Assembly (NCBI GenBank): GCA_025359125.1
Contig: JANYHI010000044.1
Location: 1-35,193, forward strand
Length of the DNA: 35,193 nucleotides
Origin: Cytophagales bacterium
Lineage (GTDB): Bacteria > Bacteroidota > Bacteroidia > Cytophagales > Cyclobacteriaceae
Reading direction: 5' to 3'
Shown here: positions 7,078 through 14,793 of the stretch, piece after piece
Layout of the letters: each line of letters opens with the position of its first letter
Numbering within the stretch: position 1 is the stretch's first letter
The notes under the pieces: model-generated
The model's input: only the letters and a program-made list of their open reading frames with translations
Database searches by the model: none
What the model was told of the DNA's origin: nothing
Position numbers and translations under genes: made by a program

Positions 7078-8004
7078 ATGGATTCATTTTCGCAGATGAT
7101 AATTGATGCCGTTGCTAAAGTTAAAAACGCAGTAGTTAAAATAGATGTTTATAAAAATATTCAGGGCAAACTAAAGCAAGCCGGCTCTGGGTCTGGCTTC
7201 ATCTTTTCTTCAGATGGGTTGATTTTTACCAACTGCCATGTGGTGAACGGTGCTGATAAAATCATGGTTTCACTTTTAAACGAGAACGAAATTGAAGCTA
7301 CCCTATTAGGCAAAGACACTGACACTGACATAGCTGTTTTAAAAATTTATTCGGATGGATACTCCGTTTCAAAATTAGGCGATGCTGAGCAACTACAGAT
7401 TGGCCAATTTGTAATTGCGATCGGTAATCCGCTCGGCTATCAACATACTGTAACTACTGGTGTAGTGAGCGCGCTAGGCAGAACATTACAATCGCAAAAT
7501 GGCATGTTGGTAGATAACGTCATTCAGTCTGACGCTGCACTTAACCCGGGTAATTCAGGTGGGCCTCTTATTACTACAGATGGAGAGGTAGTGGGGGTTA
7601 ATACCGCTATCATTCAAGGCGCCAACGGGTTGAGCTTTTCGGTAGGTATAAATACTGCCAAGGAAATTGGAAGTCAATTGGTGAAAACTGGAAGCGTTTT
7701 TAAAGCTTATCTTGGTTTTCAATTACAAGAAGTTACTATTAATCCTAAAGTTAAAAGGCATTATCACCTTCCAAATGAGAAAGCACTTTTTGTAGTAGGT
7801 ATAGAAAAAGATTCGCCCGCCTCTCGTTCGCAGATAAAAGAAGGAGATATTATTATTTCGTTTAATAACAAACCAATTAATAGTTTAAATCAATTGTTTA
7901 AAGAACTTACCCACAAGGATATTCTTTCGATGATCGATATTTCCGTCATCAGACATACGGAGTTGTTGAATGTGGGAATATTTCCTATTCAGAAGGTGAA
8001 ATAA
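7078..8004 (+). CDS. HtrA-like serine protease without signal peptide, one PDZ domain
   Basis: The protein has 308 residues. The trypsin-like domain begins almost at residue 1 and carries an intact triad: His54 in TNCHVVNGA, Asp84 in DTDIAVLKI and Ser160 in NPGNSGGPL. A single PDZ domain follows at about 205-300 (AYLGFQLQEV, IKEGDIIISFNNKPI). There is no hydrophobic N-terminus, and a stop codon at 7066-7068 in the same frame rules out an upstream extension, so the enzyme is predicted to be cytoplasmic, unlike the anchored paralogue at 1533. Signal-less HtrA relatives exist in other bacteria, but their substrates are poorly defined. It stands alone, divergent from the helical protein gene, and its stop codon runs into a terminator. 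Confidence 0.9.
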   Translation: MDSFSQMIIDAVAKVKNAVVKIDVYKNIQGKLKQAGSGSGFIFSSDGLIFTNCHVVNGADKIMVSLLNENEIEATLLGKDTDTDIAVLKIYSDGYSVSKLGDAEQLQIGQFVIAIGNPLGYQHTVTTGVVSALGRTLQSQNGMLVDNVIQSDAALNPGNSGGPLITTDGEVVGVNTAIIQGANGLSFSVGINTAKEIGSQLVKTGSVFKAYLGFQLQEVTINPKVKRHYHLPNEKALFVVGIEKDSPASRSQIKEGDIIISFNNKPINSLNQLFKELTHKDILSMIDISVIRHTELLNVGIFPIQKVK

Positions 8005-8031
8005 AAAAGCCCCACGAAACAGGGGCTTTTT
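8004..8031. terminator. bidirectional terminator between the protease and tRNA-Ala
   Basis: A perfect 10-bp stem AAAAAGCCCC (8004-8013) with GGGGCTTTTT (8022-8031) and an 8-nt loop. The A and T runs let it work on both strands: for the plus-strand protease, whose stop codon it overlaps, and for the minus-strand tRNA, whose 3' end is at 8033. Confidence 0.85.
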
Positions 8032-8032
8032 G

Positions 8033-8106
8033 TGGAGAATATCGGAGTCGAACCGATGACCTCTTCCATGCCATGGAAGCGCTCTAGCCAGCTGAGCTAA
8101 TCCCCC
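8033..8106 (-). tRNA. tRNA-Ala (anticodon GGC)
   Basis: On the minus strand the sequence folds as a full cloverleaf: acceptor arm starting GGGGGAT at 8106, D-stem GCTC/GAGC, anticodon stem CTTCC/GGAAG with loop ATGGCAT, T-stem ATCGG/CCGAT with loop TTCGACT, and discriminator A at 8033. The anticodon GGC reads GCC alanine codons. CCA is not encoded, as is usual in many Bacteroidota. It begins 24 bp after the cutC stop on the same strand, with no terminator between, so it may be processed from that transcript. Confidence 0.95.
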
Positions 8107-8130
8107 TAAGGAATGCAAAGATATTTTAAT

Positions 8131-8889
8131 TTAAGAAACACGCAAAGCCAAAGCAGCTTCTGCCAGTTGTCTCATTATTTTTACGCGTGCAGCATCTACC
8201 GTTCTCAATTTAAATTCACTTCCCTCTAGTGAACCCATGCCTGCAATATTTTGATTTTTAAATTTCATTCCGCTTTCGCGAAAAGCAGTAGCCGAAAAAT
8301 GAATCTCCTTCGCTCCAGATTTTTTGATAATCTCTTCAACTGTATTTTCATTTACGCCCGAGCCCGGCATAATGGCAATTCTTCCATTTGCTTTTTTAAT
8401 TAGTTGGCCAATTAAATCAGCTCCTTCTAAAGCTTGAAGTTGTCCACCCGAAGTTAATATCCGATCGAAGCCTGCTTCAATACAATCTTCCAACGCCTCG
8501 AAGGGATCGCGTGCCATGTCAAACGCACGGTGGCAAGTGACCTTCAACGGTTTCGCTTTATCGATTAATTCTTTGCAGCGTTTTTTATCTATAACTCCTT
8601 CTTCATTTAATATTCCAAACACAACGCCATCGACACTTATTTTTTGACATTGATGAATATCTCGCTTCATGGAATGAAATTCATAATTGGAATACAGGAA
8701 ATCTCCTCCACGCGGACGAATCATCACATACAAATCCATGTTTACATTTTGGCGCACCGCTTCAATCGTACCATAAGATGGAGTGGTTCCGCCCTCACCG
8801 GGATTATCGCACAACTCGATCCTGTCGGCACCACCTTCTTGCGCGCGCAAGGCAGATTCAATATTGTAGACTACAACTTCGATTTGCAT
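8131..8889 (-). CDS. cutC: CutC family protein (copper homeostasis CutC-like TIM barrel)
   Basis: The protein has 252 residues from the ATG at 8889; a TTG two codons upstream is less likely. Family hallmarks are the opening IEVVVYNIESALRAQEGGADRIELC, the GGTTPSYG loop, the MIRPRGGDFLYS segment, VTCHRAFDMARDP and ILTSGGQ. CutC adopts a TIM-barrel fold and has been linked to copper tolerance in some bacteria, but its molecular reaction is not firmly established, so the name should be read as a family label. It follows the asparaginase stop codon by 2 bp and is inferred to be translated from the same mRNA (nlpC-like, asparaginase, cutC, then tRNA-Ala). Confidence 0.9.
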   Translation of the reverse strand: MQIEVVVYNIESALRAQEGGADRIELCDNPGEGGTTPSYGTIEAVRQNVNMDLYVMIRPRGGDFLYSNYEFHSMKRDIHQCQKISVDGVVFGILNEEGVIDKKRCKELIDKAKPLKVTCHRAFDMARDPFEALEDCIEAGFDRILTSGGQLQALEGADLIGQLIKKANGRIAIMPGSGVNENTVEEIIKKSGAKEIHFSATAFRESGMKFKNQNIAGMGSLEGSEFKLRTVDAARVKIMRQLAEAALALRVS

Positions 8890-8891
8890 AA

Positions 8892-9854
8892 TCAATAAAT
8901 ACTAGAGGAATCAAATAATTGATTGATTGAATCAGAATGCACTGCATACGAAAATCCTTTTTGCAAACAGAATGCACCATACTCTCCACTTTTGTTTAGG
9001 GCTAAAAATCCAACCTGTACTTCTTTTGCTTTCGCAGGATTTTTTTGAATGATTCGCTCTACCGCCAATTTACAAGCTTGCTCTGGCAAATTACCTTGGC
9101 GCATCAACTCAACTACTAAATGACAACCCACAATTCTGATTACCTCCTCACCTACTCCTGTTGAGGTAGCGGCTCCTACTTCATTATCTACATATAAACC
9201 AGCACCAATAATAGGAGAATCTCCCACACGGCCATGCATTTTGTAAGCCATGCCACTAGTAGTACAAGCACCTGAAAGATTTCCCTTCGTATCTAATGCA
9301 AGAATGCCAATGGTATCATGATTCTCTATGTTAGCAATTGGCTTGTACTTACCTTCCTTCAGCCAATTTTTCCAGGCTTGTTCAGATTCTTTTGTGAGTA
9401 ACTTCTCTTTTTTAAATCCATTGGCCAATGCAAATTGTAAAGCACCCTCTCCTACCAACATTACGTGAGGTGTTTTCTCCATTACTTTTCTAGCAACTGA
9501 AACAGGATGAACAATATGCTCGAGGCCAGCCACGGAACCAATATTTCCATTCTCATCCATGATGCACGCATCTAAGGTAACATGTCCATCGCGATCAGGT
9601 AATCCGCCTAACCCTACAGAAGTTTCTTTTGGATCGCTTTCCGGCACGCGTGCTCCCGCCTCCACAGCATCTAGTGCTCGTCCATTGGCTATCAGAATTT
9701 TCCACGCTTCTTCATTTGCCTGCATTCCAAAATTCCACGTTGAAATGACGATGGGTTTATTAGCAGTTTTAGTTGATGCCATCAGCGATGTGGCTGGCAA
9801 TGAAGCAGCAGCTACTGCACTTAGCTTTAAAAAATTTCTTCTTGTTGTTTTCAT
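8892..9854 (-). CDS. glycosylasparaginase-type Ntn hydrolase, Tat-exported
   Basis: The protein has 320 residues. The N-terminus TTRRNFLKLSAVAAASLPA is a twin-arginine signal, so the enzyme is expected to be exported folded to the periplasm. The body matches N4-(beta-N-acetylglucosaminyl)-L-asparaginase: WNFGMQANEEAW at the start, VGLGGLPDRDGHVTLDA, and the self-cleavage site NHDTIG where Thr181 after Asp180 becomes the N-terminal nucleophile of the beta chain. GRVGDSPIIGAGLY and GAATSTGVGEEVIR are further family motifs. The enzyme releases aspartate from glycosylated or free asparagine side chains; in bacteria the substrate may be glycan-linked asparagine or isoaspartyl peptides. It overlaps the upstream NlpC/P60 gene by ATGA. 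Confidence 0.92.
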   Translation of the reverse strand: MKTTRRNFLKLSAVAAASLPATSLMASTKTANKPIVISTWNFGMQANEEAWKILIANGRALDAVEAGARVPESDPKETSVGLGGLPDRDGHVTLDACIMDENGNIGSVAGLEHIVHPVSVARKVMEKTPHVMLVGEGALQFALANGFKKEKLLTKESEQAWKNWLKEGKYKPIANIENHDTIGILALDTKGNLSGACTTSGMAYKMHGRVGDSPIIGAGLYVDNEVGAATSTGVGEEVIRIVGCHLVVELMRQGNLPEQACKLAVERIIQKNPAKAKEVQVGFLALNKSGEYGAFCLQKGFSYAVHSDSINQLFDSSSIY

Positions 9855-10366
9855 TCTTCTAGTTTGATGATTCTTCGTGCCAAGCGAAATCTTTTTTTGT
9901 AATAATCTGAATACAGATTTGTCTCCACTACCCCCAATGACGTGGAAGCATGAATAAATTTTATATCCTCTTTTCCGCGTACTTCGGTTACAATACCCAC
10001 GTGGGTTATTTCTCTTTTCTTTTTGCCCGTAGCGAAGAACACGAGGTCGCCAGATTTGAGTTCGCTGCGCTTTACTTTCTCTCCTACCAGTGCCTGCGCA
10101 TCTGCCGTACGCGGCAACGGCAACTTTACCGAATTAAATGCATTACCAGTAAGGCCAGAACAATCGATTCCAGATCGAGTAGTACCACCCCATTTGTATG
10201 GCGTGCCCGTAAAAGATCTCGCCACTCTAATCACTTCATTAACTTGTTTATCGCGTGAGGTTAATTTTCGAGAAGAGGCACATGCTGCAAGCAATAAAAT
10301 CAGTGCAAAAATGGCACGTCTTTGAAAGGTAATTTTCCTAATTTTACGATCTGCAAGAACATTCAT
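9851..10366 (-). CDS. NlpC/P60 family cell-wall peptidase, lipoprotein
   Basis: The protein has 171 residues from the ATG at 10366. A basic start followed by AIFALILLLAACASS is a lipoprotein signal with lipidated Cys29. The NlpC/P60 domain at about 45-160 has all three catalytic residues: Cys69 in SGIDCSGLT, His122 in EITHVGIV and His139 in FIHAST. YKWGGT and the SGDLVFF strand are family features. Members cut gamma-D-glutamyl-diaminopimelate bonds in peptidoglycan peptides, here at the inner face of the outer membrane or in the periplasm. It is the first gene of the minus-strand unit and overlaps the asparaginase start by 4 bp. Only 24 bp separate its start codon from that of the divergent oxidase gene. 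Confidence 0.92.
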   Translation of the reverse strand: MNVLADRKIRKITFQRRAIFALILLLAACASSRKLTSRDKQVNEVIRVARSFTGTPYKWGGTTRSGIDCSGLTGNAFNSVKLPLPRTADAQALVGEKVKRSELKSGDLVFFATGKKKREITHVGIVTEVRGKEDIKFIHASTSLGVVETNLYSDYYKKRFRLARRIIKLEE

Positions 10367-10390
10367 ATTCAAATCAAAGTTAATAGATTC

Positions 10391-11833
10391 ATGGGATACA
10401 CTAAAGAATTAGAAACTATTGAAACTTTACCGATTGGCGAACTAATCATTAACCAATTTAAATCTATTATTGGAGAAGAAAATGTTTTTGAAGACTCGGA
10501 AACGAGAACAGAAAATGGGCATGATAAAACAGAAGATTATCAGTTCATGCCAGATGTTGTGTTGCGTCCAGCCAATACACAACAGGTAAGCGAGCTTTTA
10601 AAAATTTGTAATACCCATAAGCTACCCACCACCCCAAGGGGTGCAGGCACAGGTTTAAGTGGAGGCGCACTTCCTATTAAAAAAGGAGTCGTTATTTCTA
10701 TGGATCGATTCAACAAAATTTTAAATATCGATGAGTTGAATCTGCAAGCCACAGTAGAGCCAGGAGTAATCACAGAAGTATTTCAAAATGCGGTGAAGGA
10801 AAAAGGATTATTTTATCCACCCGATCCAGCCAGCAGCGGTTCCTGCTTTCTTGGTGGAAATCTTGCTAACAACTCAGGTGGCCCCAAAGCAGTGAAGTAT
10901 GGAGTGACGAGAGATTATGTGTTGAACATAGAAGTAGTTTTGCCTACTGGCGAAATTATTTGGACGGCCGCTAACGTGTTAAAAAATTCTACTGGCTACA
11001 ACCTCACGCAACTGATGTGTGGCAGCGAAGGAACACTCGGCATTATTACCAAAATAGTTTTTAAACTTCGCGGGTTTCCTAAGAAGAATGTGTTGATGAT
11101 GATTCCATTCAGCACCAATGAAGAAGCATGTAAAGCCATTGCAGCCATTTATGTAAATGGCATTACACCTTCGGGTATGGAGTTCTTTGAAAAAGAAGCA
11201 GCGGCTAAAACATTCGACTATTGCGAAAAAGTGCTAAATAGTCCGGTGACAACCAAGTTAATTGAAGGCATGAATGCTTATTTACTTTGTGAATTAGATG
11301 GCAACGATGAAGAAGTACTAATGCGCGATGCCGAGCGAGTGATGGGCGTGGTAGAAAAATTTGAAAGTGGCGAAATATTATTTGCCGATACCGAAGCACA
11401 AAAAGCAGAACTTTGGAAGATCCGAAAAAATATTTCTCCTGCCGTCAATTGGTACACCCTTACCAAATCAGATGATGTAGTGGTGCCTCGGTCTAACTTA
11501 CCTAAGTTGATTAATGGGATAAAAGAAATTGGCAAAAAATATAATTTCAACACCGTTTGCTTTGGCCATTTAGGCGATGGAAATCTGCATGTAAATATTT
11601 TAAAGGAAGGATTGAGCGAAGAGTATTGGAATACCAAGGTAAACGATGGCATCGGAGAAATTTTTAAATTAACAGTAAGTTTAGGAGGAACTCTTTCAGG
11701 CGAGCACGGCATTGGCATTGCAAAAAAGCCCTACATGTCCATTGCATTAGGCGAAGTAAATCTTAACTTAATGAGAGGAATCAAAAAAGTATTTGATCCA
11801 AATGGTATTTTAAATCCGGGTAAAATTTTTTAA
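10391..11833 (+). CDS. FAD-linked oxidase, GlcD / D-lactate dehydrogenase type
   Basis: The protein has 480 residues from the ATG at 10391; a frame extends to a TTG at 10322 but that lies inside the divergent lipoprotein gene. It has the PCMH-type FAD-binding domain at about 45-225 (PTTPRGAGTGLSGGALP, FYPPDPASSGSCFLGGNLA, GTLGIITKIVFKLRG) and the C-terminal FAD-oxidase domain ending in NFNTVCFGHLGDGNLHVNI, LGGTLSGEHGIG and FDPNGILNPGKIF. These are the signatures of glycolate oxidase GlcD and D-2-hydroxyacid dehydrogenases, which pass electrons from glycolate, D-lactate or similar acids to the respiratory chain. No GlcE or GlcF partner is adjacent, so a stand-alone D-lactate or D-2-hydroxyglutarate dehydrogenase is the better inference. 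Confidence 0.9.
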   Translation: MGYTKELETIETLPIGELIINQFKSIIGEENVFEDSETRTENGHDKTEDYQFMPDVVLRPANTQQVSELLKICNTHKLPTTPRGAGTGLSGGALPIKKGVVISMDRFNKILNIDELNLQATVEPGVITEVFQNAVKEKGLFYPPDPASSGSCFLGGNLANNSGGPKAVKYGVTRDYVLNIEVVLPTGEIIWTAANVLKNSTGYNLTQLMCGSEGTLGIITKIVFKLRGFPKKNVLMMIPFSTNEEACKAIAAIYVNGITPSGMEFFEKEAAAKTFDYCEKVLNSPVTTKLIEGMNAYLLCELDGNDEEVLMRDAERVMGVVEKFESGEILFADTEAQKAELWKIRKNISPAVNWYTLTKSDDVVVPRSNLPKLINGIKEIGKKYNFNTVCFGHLGDGNLHVNILKEGLSEEYWNTKVNDGIGEIFKLTVSLGGTLSGEHGIGIAKKPYMSIALGEVNLNLMRGIKKVFDPNGILNPGKIF

Positions 11834-11845
11834 TTCAATAACCAT

Positions 11846-12523
11846 ATGAAATTAATCATTATTTTTTTTATTTCGAGTTTACTGCTATGCAGCTGTCAAC
11901 CATCTGAAAAAAAATCAGATGGCCAATCTCTCTTTAACGGGAGAGATTTAACTGGATGGCGATTTTACAAAAATGGAGAAAACAATAGTTGGGAAGTTCA
12001 GGATGGAACCCTCCACTGCAAACCATTTGACGGAAATGAAAAAAGAGCAAACCTCATCACCAACAATCAATATGAAAATTTTGATTTGAGTTGGCAATGG
12101 AAAATATCTGCACAAGGAAATAGTGGCGTGATGTTTAGAGTGACAGAAGAATTTGACGAGCCTTATTTAAGTGGACCTGAATATCAAATGCTAGATGATA
12201 TGGGCTATCCTGGCAAAGTAGAAGAATGGCAAAAGACGGCTTCCAATTATGGGATGCACGTAGCGGTTGGTGCTAACGCTAAACCAATTGGAGAATGGAA
12301 TGAATCTAAAATAATCGTAAACGGAAATCATGTTGAACACTGGCTTAATGGAGCGAAGGTGCTGGAATACGAATTAGGATCAGAAGATTGGGCAAAAAGA
12401 AAAGCAGAAAGTAAATGGAATGAAGCAAGTGGCTACGGGGAAGCAAAAAAAGGACACATTGCCTTACAAGACCAGGGTGGAGAAGTGTGGTTCAGGAATA
12501 TTAAGATAGCTGAAATTCAATAA
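11846..12523 (+). CDS. DUF1080 / 3-keto-disaccharide hydrolase domain lipoprotein
   Basis: The protein has 225 residues. A short hydrophobic start MKLIIIFFISSLLLCSC is a lipoprotein-type signal with Cys17 the likely acceptor. The rest is one DUF1080 domain: LFNGRDLTGWRF, the WEVQDGTLHC strand, ENFDLSWQWKIS, NSGVMFRV, GPEYQMLDD and the closing GHIALQDQGGEVWFRNIKI. The fold is a jelly roll like those of concanavalin-type glycosidases, and members characterised as 3-keto-disaccharide hydrolases act on oxidised glucosides. The gene is 12 bp after the oxidase and probably co-transcribed, but a shared pathway is not shown by the sequence. Confidence 0.9.
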   Translation: MKLIIIFFISSLLLCSCQPSEKKSDGQSLFNGRDLTGWRFYKNGENNSWEVQDGTLHCKPFDGNEKRANLITNNQYENFDLSWQWKISAQGNSGVMFRVTEEFDEPYLSGPEYQMLDDMGYPGKVEEWQKTASNYGMHVAVGANAKPIGEWNESKIIVNGNHVEHWLNGAKVLEYELGSEDWAKRKAESKWNEASGYGEAKKGHIALQDQGGEVWFRNIKIAEIQ

Positions 12524-12541
12524 TGACTCGAACAAAGCCCC

Positions 12542-12618
12542 AGGCTATAGGCTTCAAGTCGCATGCTTTGCGCAAGCTCTACAAAACTGGTAGCTTGAGG
12601 CTTGAGGCTTGCAGCCCT
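12542..12618. repeat. 7-nt-period repeat element upstream of asnB
   Basis: The gap between the DUF1080 gene and asnB reads in 7-nt steps from 12542. Units AGGCTAT and AGGCTTC start it; TAGCTTG (12591) and two exact AGGCTTG copies (12598, 12605) end it before CAGCCCT. The left end (AGGCTTCAAG) and the right end (CTTGAGGCT) are roughly complementary. No promoter is evident here. Confidence 0.6.
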
Positions 12619-12631
12619 TCTCGATAGCGAC

Positions 12632-14533
12632 ATGTGCGGCATAACCGGAATTTTTGCATTCAACTTAGTAGGAAAATTTAATCTCATCAATATTACGGCT
12701 GCGACATCGGCCTTGCAAAAAAGAGGTCCTGATAATCAAGGTATTTATACCGATAATTTTGTGGGACTCGGTCATCGCAGACTTTCAATTATCGATACTT
12801 CTGCAATAGCCAATCAACCCATGTGGGATGATGAGAATAGATATTGCATCATCTTCAACGGAGAAATTTTTAACTTTCAATTACTTAAGCAAACACTTTT
12901 AAATATAGGCATTTCTTTTTCTACTGATTCTGACACTGAAGTTCTTTTAAAACTATACATTCTTGAAAAAGAAAACTGTTTAAATAAACTAAACGGATTT
13001 TTTGCTTTTTGCATTTACGATAAGCATGAACAAACTTTCTTTATCGCACGCGATAGGTATGGAATAAAACCTTTGTTGTATTTGTTTGACGAGGACAAAT
13101 TTATTTTTGCCTCTGAAATGAAGGCGATTCTTAAATACGGAATTGAAAAACAAATCGATTTCACTTCGCTCTATACGTATCTTCAACTCAATTATATTCC
13201 CGCACCCAATACTATTTTCGGTAGTGTAAAAAAACTAATGCCGGGACATTATTTAAAAGTTAACAGTAAACAGTTATCAGTTAGTAGTTACTACTCTATT
13301 CCCTACTCCAATATCCAACATTCAGTCTCCAGTTACGATCAATCGAAAGAAAAATTAAAAAATCTATTAGAAACATCTGTGCAGCGTAGATTGGTAGCTG
13401 ATGTTCCGCTCGGGTCTTTCCTCAGTGGTGGAATAGATTCTTCTGTAGTAACCGGATTGGCAAGTAGACACAAAAAAAATCTTCACACATTCTCTATCGG
13501 TTTTAGGGATGAAAAGTTTTTCGATGAAACAGAATATGCTCATTTAGTAGCCAACCATTTTAAAACAGAACACACAGTTTTTTCATTAACGAATGATAAT
13601 CTCTACGAACATGTTCACTCGATCTTAGATTACATAGACGAACCATTTGCAGACTCCTCTGCTATTGCAGTTTATATTTTAAGTCGAGAGACAAGAAAGC
13701 ACGCAACAGTAGCCCTATCGGGCGATGGAGCCGATGAGTTATTAGCTGGCTATAATAAACATGCAGCCTTTCTAAAATCATTTCATCCGGGCATAAAAGA
13801 AAATATTGTAACGGCACTTTCTCCCATATGGAACATGATGCCAGCCTCTCGCAACAATTCACTAACCAACAAACTAAGACAGTTAGATCGATTTGCCAAT
13901 GGCATGAAGTTATCGGCAGCCGAACGTTACTGGAAATGGGCTGGCTATGCAGGAGAGAATGAAGTTACAGCTTTGTTTAATAATTCTTCAAGAGAAAAAT
14001 TTTTACCAGCAGAATATGCCGAATTGAAAAAAGAACTACTGAAAAATATTCCCGCTAAGGCTTCTATCAATGATGTGCTCTACACCGACATGCAACTAGT
14101 GTTGCCTAATGACATGCTTACCAAAGTAGATTTGATGAGCATGGCCAACGGGTTGGAAGTACGCGTTCCCTTTTTGGATTACGAAGTAGTAAATTTTATT
14201 TTTTCGTTACCGGATAATTTTAAAATTGATTCCTCCATTCGAAAAAAAGTATTGCAAGACACCTTTCGGGAAATGTTACCAGCAGAACTTTATAATAGAC
14301 CCAAGAAAGGATTTGAAGTTCCATTATTAAAATGGTTTAGAAACGAAATGAAGTCCTTAATTATAGATGATCTTCTCTCAAAAAATCTAATCGAAGAACA
14401 AGGAATCTTTAACTACGCTGAGATTGAAAAGCTGAAGAAGCAATTATTTTCTACCAACCCTGGAGACATACACGCGCGTATTTGGGGCTTAATCGTATTC
14501 CAATGGTGGTGGAAGAAGTATATTAGAAGTTGA
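12632..14533 (+). CDS. asnB: asparagine synthetase B (glutamine-hydrolysing)
   Basis: The protein has 633 residues and starts at the ATG at 12632, which leaves Cys2 (MCGITGIF) as the required N-terminal nucleophile of the glutaminase domain; an upstream TTG frame would bury it. The glutaminase domain covers about 1-200 (ALQKRGPDNQG, LGHRRLSIID, IIFNGEIFNF). The synthetase domain follows with the PPi loop LSGGIDSS at 264-271, FADSSAIAVY, ALSGDGADELLAGY and the C-terminal RPKKGFEVPLLKWFR. It converts aspartate, glutamine and ATP to asparagine. The linker at about residues 210-235 (SKQLSVSSYYS and following) is encoded by a 7-nt-period repeat, unusually Ser/Tyr-rich. Its last codons are the start of another such repeat. 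Amidation of a sugar or peptide instead of aspartate is possible in this family. Confidence 0.9.
   Translation: MCGITGIFAFNLVGKFNLINITAATSALQKRGPDNQGIYTDNFVGLGHRRLSIIDTSAIANQPMWDDENRYCIIFNGEIFNFQLLKQTLLNIGISFSTDSDTEVLLKLYILEKENCLNKLNGFFAFCIYDKHEQTFFIARDRYGIKPLLYLFDEDKFIFASEMKAILKYGIEKQIDFTSLYTYLQLNYIPAPNTIFGSVKKLMPGHYLKVNSKQLSVSSYYSIPYSNIQHSVSSYDQSKEKLKNLLETSVQRRLVADVPLGSFLSGGIDSSVVTGLASRHKKNLHTFSIGFRDEKFFDETEYAHLVANHFKTEHTVFSLTNDNLYEHVHSILDYIDEPFADSSAIAVYILSRETRKHATVALSGDGADELLAGYNKHAAFLKSFHPGIKENIVTALSPIWNMMPASRNNSLTNKLRQLDRFANGMKLSAAERYWKWAGYAGENEVTALFNNSSREKFLPAEYAELKKELLKNIPAKASINDVLYTDMQLVLPNDMLTKVDLMSMANGLEVRVPFLDYEVVNFIFSLPDNFKIDSSIRKKVLQDTFREMLPAELYNRPKKGFEVPLLKWFRNEMKSLIIDDLLSKNLIEEQGIFNYAEIEKLKKQLFSTNPGDIHARIWGLIVFQWWWKKYIRS
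13258..13334. repeat. 7-nt-period repeat element inside the asnB coding region
   Basis: Eleven successive 7-nt steps run through the coding sequence. The first five are variants of AGTTANN (AGTTAAC, AGTTATC, AGTTAGT among them); the next run has TCC at the same phase (TCCAATA, TCCAACA, TCCAGTT). It encodes the linker between the two AsnB domains without breaking the frame. Confidence 0.65.
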
Positions 14534-14574
14534 AAGCTCGAAGTTGTTAGTTTAAAAGCTGTAGTTAAAAGTCT
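14526..14574. repeat. 7-nt-period repeat element spanning the asnB stop codon
   Basis: Seven 7-nt steps: GAAGTTG occurs at 14526 and 14540, with AAAGCTC between, followed by TTAGTTT and further variants with AGCT or AGTT in phase. The asnB stop codon TGA (14531-14533) falls inside it, and it ends 3 bp before the stop of the convergent VF530 gene. Confidence 0.55.
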
Positions 14575-14577
14575 TGG

Positions 14578-14793
14578 TCACCGGAGTGAATCGATATACA
14601 AGTCTTCTACCTTTTTTCTTGCCCACGGGGTTTTTCGTAAAAAAACCAAACTCGATTTTATACTCGGATCATAATTGAAACAATTAATAGGGATAATCCT
14701 ACCTAAGTCTTCCCAGCCATAGAGATCTACCAAATGATTTAGAATCATTTCTAATGTTTTGCCGTGCAGCGGATTATTAGGTTGCGTTTCCAT
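14578..14793 (-). CDS. VF530-family small DNA-binding-type protein
   Basis: The protein has 71 residues and covers the whole VF530 (DUF2132) family domain: [33 protein letters not shown], and [20 protein letters not shown] near the end. The family is named for a Vibrio protein whose structure suggested DNA binding; direct function is not established. There is no signal peptide, so it is cytoplasmic. It directly abuts the HAD hydrolase gene (its ATG is at 14791-14793, the HAD stop at 14794-14796), so the two are surely one transcript. Its 3' end converges with asnB across a repeat element. Confidence 0.88.
   Translation of the reverse strand: METQPNNPLHGKTLEMILNHLVDLYGWEDLGRIIPINCFNYDPSIKSSLVFLRKTPWARKKVEDLYIDSLR

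Noticed and set aside
7885-8118. Minus-strand frame of 77 codons across the tRNA
   Set aside because: It runs through the tRNA-Ala and the terminator; tRNA genes read in frame often give such spurious products.
11278-11718. Minus-strand frame of 146 codons inside the FAD oxidase gene
   Set aside because: It is the antisense shadow of conserved oxidase motifs and has no start context or family features.
12524-12631. Promoter or riboswitch leader for asnB
   Set aside because: The gap is almost wholly occupied by the 7-nt-period repeat and I see no promoter match; transcription may come from upstream.
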